From positions 1 to 64,000 of the forward strand of contig CBDDIZ010000019.1 of the NCBI GenBank assembly GCA_965229305.1: DNA of 64,000 bases. The letters are read 5' to 3'. Shown here one piece after another: positions 39,811-49,268 of this stretch. The stretch is from JALHNI01 sp965229305. Lineage in GTDB: Bacteria; Acidobacteriota; Terriglobia; Bryobacterales; Bryobacteraceae. The notes below the pieces were generated by a model. That model saw only the letters and a program-made list of their open reading frames with translations, was not told the DNA's origin and searched no databases. The position numbers were made by a program, and so were the translations under genes. Every line of letters begins with the position of its first letter. Position 1 is the first letter of the stretch.

Positions 39811-40349
39811 TACTGATGGAGGCATGATCGCTCCCGGCAAATCTCGCATGCGTTGCAGGTTGTAGTTCCGGTGTAGCAATAACCATACTGATAGTCCATC
39901 CCGCCAGGAAGCGACGTGTAGTGGTTATATCCAGCTTCATCCAAGCATCCCTGCGTACATGTGTACGGAATTGGATACATGTAGAAGCCGGTGCATTCTA
40001 CTAATGGATTGCCGCAGCTAGGACATGGTGGCTGCGCCTTCACCGCTTCATTGAACGCAAGCATCTGCGTAAACAACTTTTGCCAAAAGCCGGGGCCATC
40101 GGCGGCGGAAGATACACCTCCACTGGGGCACTTGGTCGCTCTGGGGACGAGAGCGTCCTTCATCTGAACACTCGCCATCCGGGGTAAGCCAACAAAAAGA
40201 TGCGGCAGAAGAGCTCCGCTTTCAGAGCGAATGGTCAGGTGCGTCACGGTGAAGCCGTGCGATCGGCTCGATTGAGAGCGAGCTTGAGTCGGCCAACACA
40301 ACAATGCCGGGATTAAGGCGGCAAGAAAAGCTCGAGCAACTTTCTTCAT
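39810..40349 (-). CDS. Cysteine-rich secreted protein
   Basis: A 179-residue exported protein of unknown function, signal MKKVARAFLAALIPALLCWPTQA. The mature part has 11 cysteines, ten of them in the last 75 residues (CPSC, CTGFYMYPIPYTC, CEICRERSC), suggesting disulfides or metal binding. GGAGGAG lies about ten bases before the ATG. Its stop overlaps the next gene's start (TAATG). It lies in a stretch that looks less GC-rich than the surroundings, which may mean acquisition. Confidence 0.65.
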   Translation of the reverse strand: MKKVARAFLAALIPALLCWPTQARSQSSRSHGFTVTHLTIRSESGALLPHLFVGLPRMASVQMKDALVPRATKCPSGGVSSAADGPGFWQKLFTQMLAFNEAVKAQPPCPSCGNPLVECTGFYMYPIPYTCTQGCLDEAGYNHYTSLPGGMDYQYGYCYTGTTTCNACEICRERSCLHQ

Positions 40350-40456
40350 TTCAAAAGATCTCCTCCCTCAACGGATTACAGCGGAAATGGGCGGGCCACG
40401 GGATAGCTACTGTGAATGTGCGTCGAGTCCAGGGCGCATCCTGCAGGCTCCGTTGA

Positions 40457-41140
40457 CTACTTTTTGTTTTTGACCTTTGTTTCCGGGCGGGATTGATCGA
40501 TGATCGGGTACCCCGCTGGTAAGCGAAACCAAGCAGGGTCTGGCTCGACGCCGCGGCGAATCTCGGTAAGCTCTTCTTCGATCCGCATCTTCTTGCCAAG
40601 TCGCTCGACTTCTCGAAAGGCGTAAAGCTTCATGCTGAGCTCCTCCGAAGTACAAACCTCACCGATCGTGACCTGCTTGTTGTCCTTCAACGCGAACGCG
40701 GGGTCGCGGCGGCAAGGCAATCCCAGGAAGTTGCTTTTCCTTTTCTGGAGATCATCCCTCTCGTCGGGCGTCAGTGGAACATCAATGATTCCGAACGGTA
40801 CGGCTGAGTGACCTCGGATAAAGACTCGTCGAAACTCTTCATTGATCAGATACGCCACGCCGGTTTGCTGATTCCACAACGTAATCATCCTGCCTCGTGG
40901 TGTTTCCAGAGCCGTGGACCGACTCCCGCTTTTGTCCCGGGCTTCGACAATACGGAACGAACGTCTTTCCGCCTTCTTGCCGTTGGGATCAAGTTCAAAC
41001 TCTTTCATTCGGCGTTCAGCTATGTAGGGTTCTTGCCCGGATGCTGATGCCAGCACCCAAACAGAGAGCATTCCTTTAGTAAGGATGCATACCAGTCGCG
41101 AACGGCATGAGCGAGGTTTTTGCGATTGATCCCGGAACAT
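40457..41140 (-). CDS. Secreted protein of unknown function
   Basis: About 227 residues from ATG 41140. A hydrophobic stretch (GMLSVWVLASASG) near residue 25-38 looks like a signal peptide, followed by a charged beta-rich domain (RRMKEFELDPNGKKAERRSFRIVEARDKSG cut here only for description of its character). Two cysteines (LPC, EVC) may pair. The frame opens further upstream to 41236, but that extension has no export signal. It heads a probable three-gene minus-strand unit with the Cys-rich protein and the broken propeller gene. Confidence 0.55.
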   Translation of the reverse strand: MFRDQSQKPRSCRSRLVCILTKGMLSVWVLASASGQEPYIAERRMKEFELDPNGKKAERRSFRIVEARDKSGSRSTALETPRGRMITLWNQQTGVAYLINEEFRRVFIRGHSAVPFGIIDVPLTPDERDDLQKRKSNFLGLPCRRDPAFALKDNKQVTIGEVCTSEELSMKLYAFREVERLGKKMRIEEELTEIRRGVEPDPAWFRLPAGYPIIDQSRPETKVKNKK

Positions 41141-41277
41141 GCCCACAGTATTAATGAAATAGGCCGTAAGAGCCAGGCTCTTCAGCCCCCCCGGGATGTA
41201 AACTCTTCCTATTTTTGTGCCGCTGGTCGGCCGCAACTCAACTCAGAGCGTTCATGCGCCAACCCCGGCCGCTTGCT

Positions 41278-42591
41278 CTAGCCCCGAGCCGCCACCCGAC
41301 GGCGCCGCACCAGATAAGCCAACAGGACCGCCACCGGCACCGCGCTCACTGGCTCCGGGACCGCCGTCACCTGATAGATCGTCCCCTGGGTCAAGTCCGC
41401 CAGAAACAGCGAATCCTGCGTCGCATACAAACTGTCGATGGCCCCCACGAACGGATCATCGTTACTCACAAAGTGATAGTAATTGCCGGTGTTCAGATCG
41501 ACATACACCACTGGATTCTCTTCGTTCGCCAACCCACAACACGACTTCCCGTGGAAGCCCACGAACCATCCGTTTCGCAGTGCCGCCGGAAACAAGCTCG
41601 GCGAAAAGGCCATCCCCGCCGCCCCTTCGCTCTCCGATCCTGTATTTGGATCGCCCAACGGCTGAAACGCAATCAACGGCTGCGTGCCGCCGCCCACCAC
41701 CGTGCCTGTGCGGTAAGTGACATAGGAACTCGGAAATCCGAAGTCAACTGTCCCTTGGCCCAAGTCATTCGCCCGGATCCGGTTCAGTTCGTCCGCGCTC
41801 AAGGGCTCGTTCCCGTCCACCAGTCCGTCAATCCCGTTATCGGCAAAGTAGAAATCGCCGGTGACGGGATGAAAGCCCATCGCCACTGCGTTACGAATCC
41901 CGGACGCCACCTGCACCGGCGCCTCGCTCGTCGGATTCGCGCCCGTCAGATCCAACCGGAAGAGAAAGATCGATCCACCCGGCACACTCTGACTCGCCAA
42001 ACCCAGCCCGCTGACATTCAACGGCCGGCCCACGGCATCGTTTGTCGCCGACCCCACATTCACCATCAAGTCGTAATGACCCGGCTGGCCCGACGTCCCC
42101 CGCACCGCCAATCCCGGACTGGCATGTAGCCAGAACTGTCCGAAGTCGAAGTCCAGTTGCCCCACCGCCACATAAGGAGCGTCTGGCGTCGCGCCCGGAG
42201 CAAACAAACTAACCCGGCTGGACGCGCTATCCAACGACAAGGTGCCCACCGCCAGCAACGGCCCCACCCGCTGCACCGCGGTAATGACGCCCGGTAACCC
42301 GCCAATCACCGGCGTTCCCGGACCATCGGCTACCCCATCCGCATTCGCGTCGACAAACCGTAACACCGAAGCCGGCGCGCCGCTAAAGAGATACGTCGAC
42401 CCGCTCACCCCCGCTAACAACGCCCCGTCGTCTGCCCGCGCCAAGCCATAGACAAACCCGACATTCGAGGCAAATTGCGTCACCCGCAACTCAGCCGGGT
42501 CTAACCCGGGGACCGGCCCCAACAACAAAGGACTCGCGTCCATCCGGCCCATCGTCAGCAGGGTGACGACGACAAAAGTAAGTTGCCGCAC
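41278..42591 (-). CDS. PEP-CTERM beta-propeller protein
   Basis: A 437-residue secreted protein with a signal peptide (MRQLTFVVVTLLTMGRMDA) and a C-terminal PEP-CTERM sorting signal: VPEP, a hydrophobic helix and RRRR. Blades resemble glucose/sorbosone-dehydrogenase-like propellers (VYGLARADDGALLAG, GFHPVTGDFYFADNGIDG, GMAFSPSLFP). PEP-CTERM proteins are processed by an exosortase, often with exopolysaccharide export; no exosortase gene is in the window. It may bind calcium or PQQ, but catalytic residues cannot be judged here. Confidence 0.83.
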   Translation of the reverse strand: MRQLTFVVVTLLTMGRMDASPLLLGPVPGLDPAELRVTQFASNVGFVYGLARADDGALLAGVSGSTYLFSGAPASVLRFVDANADGVADGPGTPVIGGLPGVITAVQRVGPLLAVGTLSLDSASSRVSLFAPGATPDAPYVAVGQLDFDFGQFWLHASPGLAVRGTSGQPGHYDLMVNVGSATNDAVGRPLNVSGLGLASQSVPGGSIFLFRLDLTGANPTSEAPVQVASGIRNAVAMGFHPVTGDFYFADNGIDGLVDGNEPLSADELNRIRANDLGQGTVDFGFPSSYVTYRTGTVVGGGTQPLIAFQPLGDPNTGSESEGAAGMAFSPSLFPAALRNGWFVGFHGKSCCGLANEENPVVYVDLNTGNYYHFVSNDDPFVGAIDSLYATQDSLFLADLTQGTIYQVTAVPEPVSAVPVAVLLAYLVRRRRVAARG

Positions 42592-42637
42592 GGCGTCAAA
42601 CTTATCACAGCAGCTCGCCGTTTACCGGACTTACTCA

Positions 42638-45088
42638 TCAATCTCGCACCCAAACCACCGCCCCGCCGAGCGGAGCAAATAAGAAACGTGGTGAGTCTGA
42701 CACCGCTAGGCCCAACGGCATCGGCCGCACCCCGCTGCCCGTCCAGTCGCTGCGTAACCGGACATTGGCTTGAAACACGGCGGTCGAGAGCCCCGGCGCG
42801 GCCCCAATCCACACCAGCTCGCAGTTGGTTCCTGCGCCGAGAAGCGTGGCCGTGCGAACCTCCGTCAGTGAGTGGAAGCCGCCCGTGACCGGCGAGCCAA
42901 ACTCGGGCCTCAGCCGCGTCCCGAAGAGCGACACCACCGAGCCCAAGCGCGCCGGATTCTCCCGCGTGTTCACCGAGCCATTCTCATTGAGGGCCGCCAG
43001 CGTCGGCAAACCCAGGAACGTCGGTTCCCCTCCGTCGAATAACGTCACCGCTGCGTTCCCGGTCACCAGTGGCTCCCTCAGCAACTCCAGCGGTGCATCC
43101 GGCCCCGTCACGGCGATCTCGACTGGACTCACCGTCGCCAGTTCAAACGGCACCTGGACCGCCACTAACCCTCGCGCCACCGCGATCATCGGCGCGTCCA
43201 GGCCATTCATCCGCACCCGATATCCTGCCAGTTCCCGCGGAAAGCGGCCCGCGGCATCGAGTGCCGCGGCAATCACCGTGGCCGGGCCGAAGTTGCCGCC
43301 CGTCAACGTCACCATCTCCCCCCGCACCACCCCCGTCACCGGCGCGCGCCCCGCTGTTGACGCCACGCAACCCAAACGCGGCAATACGCTCGGGCGTTCG
43401 AAATCGAAACTCTGGGGCGGCGTAAACGAGCCATAGAGGAGCGTCCCGCTCGCCGAATAGCGCGCCGCATAACCGGACTGAGGGCACGGCGACACCAACA
43501 CAGCATCCGCCGTCGTCGGCAGCGGGCGGATCCCTCCGCTCTCATAAAGCACCCGCACCTCGCCCGTGCTGCTCACCTCCAGGCGCGAGGGACTGACGCC
43601 CGGCAGCCCGCCTTGCACATAGCTCACCGTGCCGTCCTCGAGCGAAAATCGCCCCAGGTATCCCAGCGACTGTGCCCCGGAGCCCGAGTTAGAATTCCAG
43701 ACCGCCGCGGCCACCGCCACACTCCATCGCGGCCCCACGGCCATGCGGACCGAAAATAACCGGTCCCCCGGCTCGCCCTTCCCCACCACCGCCGCTACGG
43801 CCTTCCCCACCGCCATCCCCAGATCGCTCACCGCCCCCACCCGCAGTTGGCCTCCCACGCTCACTGGATAGGTCGCGTAGTAAGTTGTCCCCGTGGACTC
43901 GATCGCCACCGCTTGCAAGGCGGCCGGCAAGCTGAGCTCATAGACAAAACGATTCTGGGCCGGCCGCCAGCGCAGCAGAAAACCGCCCTCGTTCGTGATC
44001 ATGCCGCCGGACGGCGTGTAAGTGACGCCTCCGGCGACCAACTCGCCGTTAGCGGTGCCCGTTTGCACCGTGACGCTCGAACTTTGTTCCAACGGCGCGT
44101 AAGTCGCGGACCGCAGCTTGCCCGTCTCTCGTTCGAGCCACAGGAAAACCGAACTCTGCGCCGCCCGCAAACGCGCCCCGGGCGCATCGCTCGACACGGG
44201 CAAATCCGCTGAACGGGTCCAGCCGACCACCGCCAAGCCGCCCTCGAGCGGCACTGCCGCACGGGCCTCGTCGCATTCGGACCCACCCACGGTCGTCACC
44301 CACACCGGCACCCCGTCTTCGCCGTATCGCACCGCCTGAATCTCACAGCGCGCCGTGCTGACCTGATAACGATTCCCGTCCGGCCCTTTCTCCGACCAAA
44401 TGCCACTCCCGAACGAATCGGCGTAGTTCGGAAAGCTCACCTGGAATTCGGCCGGCCGGCTCGCATCCAACCCCGGCGCGGACAACGTCAGCAAATCCTT
44501 CCCCGCGATCTGCAACGACGCCGGCAGACTCACGCCACCTTGCGTCGCCTCCACCGTCACGATGAACACCCCGGGCAACGCTCCCCCGGTGAACCAGATC
44601 CCGCCCGGGCCTTCGAACGGCGCATCGCCCAGATTCCGGAACCGCAACTGCACCGCCGCCAAATCTGCCCCCGCCCCGACGGACAACGCCAGCCGGGAAC
44701 GCCCGACGATCGCTCCGGAAACTAAGGTCTGGTTGAGCGTCGTCCACTCGGCGTCCACGCCGCGATAGACGCCCGGCACGCGCACGGAGCGGTACTGCCG
44801 CAGACCGGTCGTCCACTTGGCGGAGTCCTTACCCACATAGGTCTGATACAAGGTCGCTAGCGGCTCCCTCGCCTCCGGCCTCGCGCTCGCCGCCGCCCCC
44901 TCGATCACCACCTCCACGCCCCGCCGCAATCGCAGCGCGTTCCGCGTGTAGGCGAGCACCTCATCGCCGATGCGTTGGAAGTACAGCACCTCCGCCGGCA
45001 TCTGCCCCGTGTTGGGCTCCACCCCGAACACCGTCTGCCCCACCGCCGCCAACTGGGCGGTCACGAAGAGAACAACCACTCGAACCAC
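42638..45088 (-). CDS. Large extracellular protein with Solibacter-type C-terminal domain
   Basis: An 816-residue secreted protein, signal MVRVVVLFVTAQLAAVGQT. The N-terminal 170 residues (FGVEPNTGQMPAEVLYFQRIGDE) match the domain that precedes SBBP-type repeats; the middle has beta-propeller-like repeats. The last 220 residues, with NENGSVNTRENPARLGSVVSLFGT and APGLSTAVFQANVRL, resemble the TIGR03437 domain seen almost only in Solibacter-group Acidobacteria. A cell-surface or secreted structural role is likely. It is the strongest single pointer to the host lineage. Confidence 0.8.
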   Translation of the reverse strand: MVRVVVLFVTAQLAAVGQTVFGVEPNTGQMPAEVLYFQRIGDEVLAYTRNALRLRRGVEVVIEGAAASARPEAREPLATLYQTYVGKDSAKWTTGLRQYRSVRVPGVYRGVDAEWTTLNQTLVSGAIVGRSRLALSVGAGADLAAVQLRFRNLGDAPFEGPGGIWFTGGALPGVFIVTVEATQGGVSLPASLQIAGKDLLTLSAPGLDASRPAEFQVSFPNYADSFGSGIWSEKGPDGNRYQVSTARCEIQAVRYGEDGVPVWVTTVGGSECDEARAAVPLEGGLAVVGWTRSADLPVSSDAPGARLRAAQSSVFLWLERETGKLRSATYAPLEQSSSVTVQTGTANGELVAGGVTYTPSGGMITNEGGFLLRWRPAQNRFVYELSLPAALQAVAIESTGTTYYATYPVSVGGQLRVGAVSDLGMAVGKAVAAVVGKGEPGDRLFSVRMAVGPRWSVAVAAAVWNSNSGSGAQSLGYLGRFSLEDGTVSYVQGGLPGVSPSRLEVSSTGEVRVLYESGGIRPLPTTADAVLVSPCPQSGYAARYSASGTLLYGSFTPPQSFDFERPSVLPRLGCVASTAGRAPVTGVVRGEMVTLTGGNFGPATVIAAALDAAGRFPRELAGYRVRMNGLDAPMIAVARGLVAVQVPFELATVSPVEIAVTGPDAPLELLREPLVTGNAAVTLFDGGEPTFLGLPTLAALNENGSVNTRENPARLGSVVSLFGTRLRPEFGSPVTGGFHSLTEVRTATLLGAGTNCELVWIGAAPGLSTAVFQANVRLRSDWTGSGVRPMPLGLAVSDSPRFLFAPLGGAVVWVRD

Positions 45089-45379
45089 ACCTTCACTCTA
45101 ATCGGCCCCACTGCCCGCGATCCTCCCTCAGATGTAAACCTTGCGATCCCGATGCTCGCCGCATTCCTGATGTTGCAACTAACTCGCAACTCGCAATTTT
45201 CAGCGCGACTCATCGCAATTACAGAGCGTCATCCGCCTAATAATGGCTGAACTGAGGGATACATCCACAAAACAGAGTCGCTCGTCGACCCTGTCTTCAT
45301 CCGGCGCCATTTTCGCCCCGCCTTCGGAAAATCGCCGCACCAATTTTCCTCAAGTCGTGTAACAATACGTCAAATCAGT
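45089..45379. other. Intergenic region before the ECF sigma gene
   Basis: About 290 bases between divergent genes. It holds a direct repeat AACTCGC-AACTCGC at 45181-45194 and AT-richer stretches near 45170-45250 and 45340-45380. I find no convincing ECF or sigma-70 promoter, hairpin or coding frame. Promoters for both flanking genes must lie here. Confidence 0.5.
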
Positions 45380-45940
45380 TTGAAAGATCGGGGCGAGATT
45401 ACTGCACTCCTGAATCGGTTGGCGGCCGGCGACAAGTCAGCCGAAGCGGAGTTAATGCCGCACGTTTATACGGAGCTCAAGCGCCTCGCCGCCAGTTATC
45501 TCCGTCGCGAACGCGAAGGTCATACCCTGCAGGCGACAGCGTTAGTCCACGAGGCTTACCTCAAGCTCGCTCGTCTCGACGAACTTGAGTGGCAGAATCG
45601 CAACCATTTCTTCGCCGTCGCCGCCACCGTCATGCGACGCATCCTCACCGACCACGCCCGGCAACATCGCGCGGCCCGTCGCGGTGCCGGACGCGCCAAG
45701 CTCAATATCGACGATGTCGTCGTCATCGGTCCCTCGCCCTCCAGTGAAATCGATGCTCTCGACGAGGCCCTCACCCGGCTGGCTGCCTTCGCCCCCCGGC
45801 AAGCCAAAGTGGTCGAAATGCGTTTCTTCGGCGGCATGACCGAAGACGAAATCGCCGAGATACTGAATCTCTCCTCCCGCACCATCAAGCGGGACTGGAT
45901 CATCGCCCGCGCCTGGCTCTACGGAGAACTCGCCTCATGA
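45380..45940 (+). CDS. ECF sigma factor (TIGR02999-like)
   Basis: A 186-residue extracytoplasmic-function sigma factor. Region 2 is seen in MPHVYTELKRLAASYLRRE and HEAYLKLARLDELEWQNRNHFFAVAATVMRRIL; region 4 in EMRFFGGMTEDEIAEILNLSSRTIKRDW, which forms the -35 helix-turn-helix. This subgroup is expanded in Acidobacteria and Planctomycetes. The start is TTG 45380; no ATG or GTG lies in a better place. The stop overlaps the kinase start as ATGA, so phosphorylation by the kinase rather than an anti-sigma factor may control it. Confidence 0.93.
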   Translation: MKDRGEITALLNRLAAGDKSAEAELMPHVYTELKRLAASYLRREREGHTLQATALVHEAYLKLARLDELEWQNRNHFFAVAATVMRRILTDHARQHRAARRGAGRAKLNIDDVVVIGPSPSSEIDALDEALTRLAAFAPRQAKVVEMRFFGGMTEDEIAEILNLSSRTIKRDWIIARAWLYGELAS

Positions 45941-48804
45941 CCGCCGACCGCTGGGCTCGCATTCACGACCTCTTCGAGCTCTGCCTCGACCAGCCTCCCG
46001 AGTCCCGCGCGTCGTTCCTCGCCAATCAATCCGTCGATCCCGATATTCGAACCGAAGTCGAAAAGCTCCTCCAGCAGGACCGCATCGCTGGCAGCTTCAT
46101 GGCCGAGTCGCCTGACCTCGTCAAAGAACTCCGCGCCGCCCCCCGGTCTCAGTTCTCCCCCGGTGACCGTCTCGGTCAACGCTTCGAGTTACTCCGCCTC
46201 ATCGGACGCGGCGGGATGGGCGAAGTCTACGCCGCCCTCGACGTCGACCTCGAAGAACAAGTCGCCATTAAAGTTCTCCACGCCGACTTACTCACCGACG
46301 CCGGCGCCACCCAGCGCTTCCGCCGCGAGTTACAGCTCGCCCGCAAAGTCACCCACCCCAACGTCTGCCGCCTCTTCGATCTCGGCCGCCACCCCACCCC
46401 TCAAGGCGATGTCTTCTTCCTCACCATGGAACTCGTCGAAGGCGAAACCCTGGCCGAACGCCTCCGCCGCGGCCCGTTCACCGTCGACGAAGCCCGCCCC
46501 ATCGTCGAGCAGCTTCTCCACGGACTCTCCGCCGCCCACCACGCCGGCATCATCCACCGGGATCTCAAGCCCTCGAACGTCATGCTCACCGGCCCCCGCG
46601 CCGTCATCATGGACTTCGGCCTCGCCCGCCGCGACACCTCGCTCACCGACGGATCACTCACCAGTTCCGGCAAGGTCCTCGGCACCCTCGACTACATGGC
46701 CCCCGAGCAGCTCCGCGGCGAGCCGGTCACCGAACGCACCGACCTCTACGCCCTCGGCTTGATCCTCTACGAGATGCTCACCGGCACCCGCCCCTTCGCC
46801 CGCGCCGATTCGGTCGCCAGCGCCCTCGCCCGTCTAACCGAATCGCCCGCCAAGCTGCCGGCTAGGGCTCCGAAAAATTGGGCCCGCACCGCCGCCGCCC
46901 TACTCGAGCCGGACCCTCAACACCGCCCCGCCTCCGCCCCCCAAGTCCTCGAGCACCTCCGCGGCCCAGGTCCCCGCCGCCGCCTCACCCGCCGTCAACT
47001 CGCCACCGCCGCCGCGATTTCTGCGGGTGGCTTGTCACTTTATTGGGGTGGATTGCGCTTAATTGAACACAACCGGATTCGCCTACCGGAAGGTGCGGCA
47101 GTTTTCTTGAACGAACTTCAAAACAGTACGGATAAACCCGAGATGGGTGCCCTCCAGGAGCTCATACGCGCCTCGCTTCAGCAGTCCACCTGGATCAATC
47201 TGCTCGACAGTTCGCGCCTGCGTGAAGTTTTGACTCAAATGGGCAAAGCCGGCGCTCCGACGGCAGAGGCGATTCGGGAGGCTGCCTGGCGATTGGGCGT
47301 TCATCTGATTGTGTTCACCTCCGTCACCGCCATCGGCTCGGCGTACTCGCTCAACGTCAGCCTGGAGTCCCGAGGCAGTTCGCCGGGAAGTCCCCGGACC
47401 AATCAAATCCAGGCCTTCTCCTTTCAGGATCAAAGGACTCGTTACTCTGCGGCCCACGATGCCTCAGTTTGGATTCGGACCCATGCCGGCGAATCTGCTT
47501 CGGCACTCCAAGGCGCTGACCGACTGCCGGAGGACGTCACCACTCCCTCCTGGGAAGCTTTGACCTTCCTGAGTAAAGCTGACCAGCTCGCCCGCGACCT
47601 ACGCCGCGACGACGCGCTCCTGATGCTCGACTCCGCGCTCGACAAAGACCCCGAATTCACGCTTGCCGCCATGCGCAAAGCTGACCTCCTAATGTCCATG
47701 AACCGGCAGCGCGAAGCTCTCGGTGCATGGGACAAAGCCATCACTCTACTGCCCCGCCGGGCCATCACTCGTCGCGAAGAGCTGCGCACCCGCGGAATGT
47801 ATGCCTTCGATCGTGGCGAGCGGGAGGAGGCGGACCGCTTCTTCGCCACTTGGGCCTTGGAATATCCACAGGATGCGCGCCCGCTCTTGTATCGAACAAT
47901 TCCCCTTCTTGAAATGGGCAGAGCGGGAGATGCGGTTCGGAATCTAGAACAGGCCGCCCGTCTCGATCCAATGTCGCTTTCAATTCAGGGTCAATTGGTC
48001 AATTCTCACTTAGCCGCTGAGAATTATTCCGCCAGTCTCGCCGCCATTGCTCGGATGGAGAGCCTCGGTGGCACTCAACGCGCCGCTTTCAAGCGCGGGA
48101 TCCACGACTACTGCGCGGGAGACTACTCCGGCGCCTTGCGTCGCTTCGCGGAGCTGAGAAAGGTCGAAAGCGCGCGGAAATCTGCTTCTCTACATCTCGC
48201 GATGGTGCTGATGGATGTCGACCTCCCCGGTAAGGCGATCGCCGCCCTGGGACCAGCCTTATCAAATACGCAACCCGCCGCTCTCTTTTGCTCCGCCTAT
48301 GCCCATCTCCGCCTCGGCGACGCCGCCCAAGCCGTTCGTTTGGCGCGCCTCGCGTGGGCCCAGGAAGCCGGCCCTACTGCCGTTATGCACTACGGGACCA
48401 TCCTCGCCCGCGCCGGAGTGGTAAACGATGCTCGTGCGGCGATCCAGCTTCCTTCTTCGCTGACTAACGTACGTTCTTACCTGATCGCCACCCACCGCGT
48501 TGCCGGAGAAATTGCCATGCAGGAGGGCCGCGATAGTGACGCGGTGGCCGAGTTCCGCAACGCGGCGAAGCTCGAACCGCGGATGTCGCCACGACTTTAC
48601 TTAGCCCGCTTCAAAAAAGAGCGGTCAGCGACGTTTGACGACGTTCAGCGTCAAGCTTTGCTTTGTCCAGTTCTGAACTGGATCGCCCCGATGAGCGAAG
48701 AGCCCGGATGCTTTGGGGATTCAATCCGCTCCACAGACGCCTCTCGGCCGGGGATCGAGCAACACCGAGTCAATCTTGCCCTAGCGAAATCGTGGGCAGC
48801 CTAA
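45937..48804 (+). CDS. Membrane Ser/Thr protein kinase with TPR-like C-terminus
   Basis: A 955-residue Hanks-type kinase. Domain order: about 85 N-terminal residues found in sigma-linked kinases (RIHDLFELCLDQP), the kinase domain with GRGGMGEVY, VAIKVL, HRDLKPSN (His207, Asp209) and DFGLARRD, one membrane helix near 353-372 (ISAGGLSLYWGGL), a FlgO/CsgG-like segment (LRASLQQSTWINLLDSSRL), and TPR repeats from about 530 to 900. It is translationally coupled to the ECF sigma gene and is its likely regulator. The receptor part is probably outside the cytoplasm. Confidence 0.92.
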   Translation: MTADRWARIHDLFELCLDQPPESRASFLANQSVDPDIRTEVEKLLQQDRIAGSFMAESPDLVKELRAAPRSQFSPGDRLGQRFELLRLIGRGGMGEVYAALDVDLEEQVAIKVLHADLLTDAGATQRFRRELQLARKVTHPNVCRLFDLGRHPTPQGDVFFLTMELVEGETLAERLRRGPFTVDEARPIVEQLLHGLSAAHHAGIIHRDLKPSNVMLTGPRAVIMDFGLARRDTSLTDGSLTSSGKVLGTLDYMAPEQLRGEPVTERTDLYALGLILYEMLTGTRPFARADSVASALARLTESPAKLPARAPKNWARTAAALLEPDPQHRPASAPQVLEHLRGPGPRRRLTRRQLATAAAISAGGLSLYWGGLRLIEHNRIRLPEGAAVFLNELQNSTDKPEMGALQELIRASLQQSTWINLLDSSRLREVLTQMGKAGAPTAEAIREAAWRLGVHLIVFTSVTAIGSAYSLNVSLESRGSSPGSPRTNQIQAFSFQDQRTRYSAAHDASVWIRTHAGESASALQGADRLPEDVTTPSWEALTFLSKADQLARDLRRDDALLMLDSALDKDPEFTLAAMRKADLLMSMNRQREALGAWDKAITLLPRRAITRREELRTRGMYAFDRGEREEADRFFATWALEYPQDARPLLYRTIPLLEMGRAGDAVRNLEQAARLDPMSLSIQGQLVNSHLAAENYSASLAAIARMESLGGTQRAAFKRGIHDYCAGDYSGALRRFAELRKVESARKSASLHLAMVLMDVDLPGKAIAALGPALSNTQPAALFCSAYAHLRLGDAAQAVRLARLAWAQEAGPTAVMHYGTILARAGVVNDARAAIQLPSSLTNVRSYLIATHRVAGEIAMQEGRDSDAVAEFRNAAKLEPRMSPRLYLARFKKERSATFDDVQRQALLCPVLNWIAPMSEEPGCFGDSIRSTDASRPGIEQHRVNLALAKSWAA

Positions 48805-48845
48805 CCGCAGTAGCTTGACACTTTCATTGAATTGGAGATTACACC

Positions 48846-49208
48846 ATGGCTCACCTGCCATACGAGAACGTAGCAGCCCTCCTTTGGACACTGACGAGGG
48901 CCAACCTGAATTCCCAATACGGCTGCACTAACCCGCCTGCTGGCGTGCAACCTCGTGATTTTTCCGCGATTAGTGAGGTCATTCGACAGGATCCTCGCTT
49001 TCTCACGACGATTAACAACGCCAAGGTCTTTTTCGAGAGGGTGCTGGTCGTCGGTCGGACTCTCCCAGGAAGCGGCTGGACGGGGACGGATTGTGATCTT
49101 CAGGAGTCACAACTGACGGCTATCGCCAACCTGGAAGGACTTGCTCGCGTGCTCACCAGTCCCCCGACTACGCGCGCGCCGTTACAGCGCGAAACACCGA
49201 TTGAATAG
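48846..49208 (+). CDS. Small protein of unknown function
   Basis: A 120-residue soluble protein (MAHLPYENVAALLWTLTRANL) that I do not recognise. GGAGA lies seven bases upstream of the ATG, which supports expression. Two cysteines are present (YGC, TDC). No signal peptide or membrane segment. It follows the kinase by 41 bases and precedes a glycosyltransferase by 60, so it could belong to either unit. The DNA here looks less GC-rich than the kinase gene. Confidence 0.55.
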   Translation: MAHLPYENVAALLWTLTRANLNSQYGCTNPPAGVQPRDFSAISEVIRQDPRFLTTINNAKVFFERVLVVGRTLPGSGWTGTDCDLQESQLTAIANLEGLARVLTSPPTTRAPLQRETPIE

Positions 49209-49268
49209 TACCTCTCGCAGCCGCGAGCGGCAGCGAACTCTAGAACGCTGCTTCAGGGGTAAGGTGTC

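Noticed and set aside
45181..45194. Tandem AACTCGC as a regulatory repeat
   Set aside because: Two copies only, with no matching sites before other genes that I can see; reported only in the intergenic note.
48846..49208. RiPP precursor peptide with modifying enzymes
   Set aside because: 120 residues without leader/core pattern; no modification enzyme nearby; the radical SAM gene is 14 kb away in a glycan locus.
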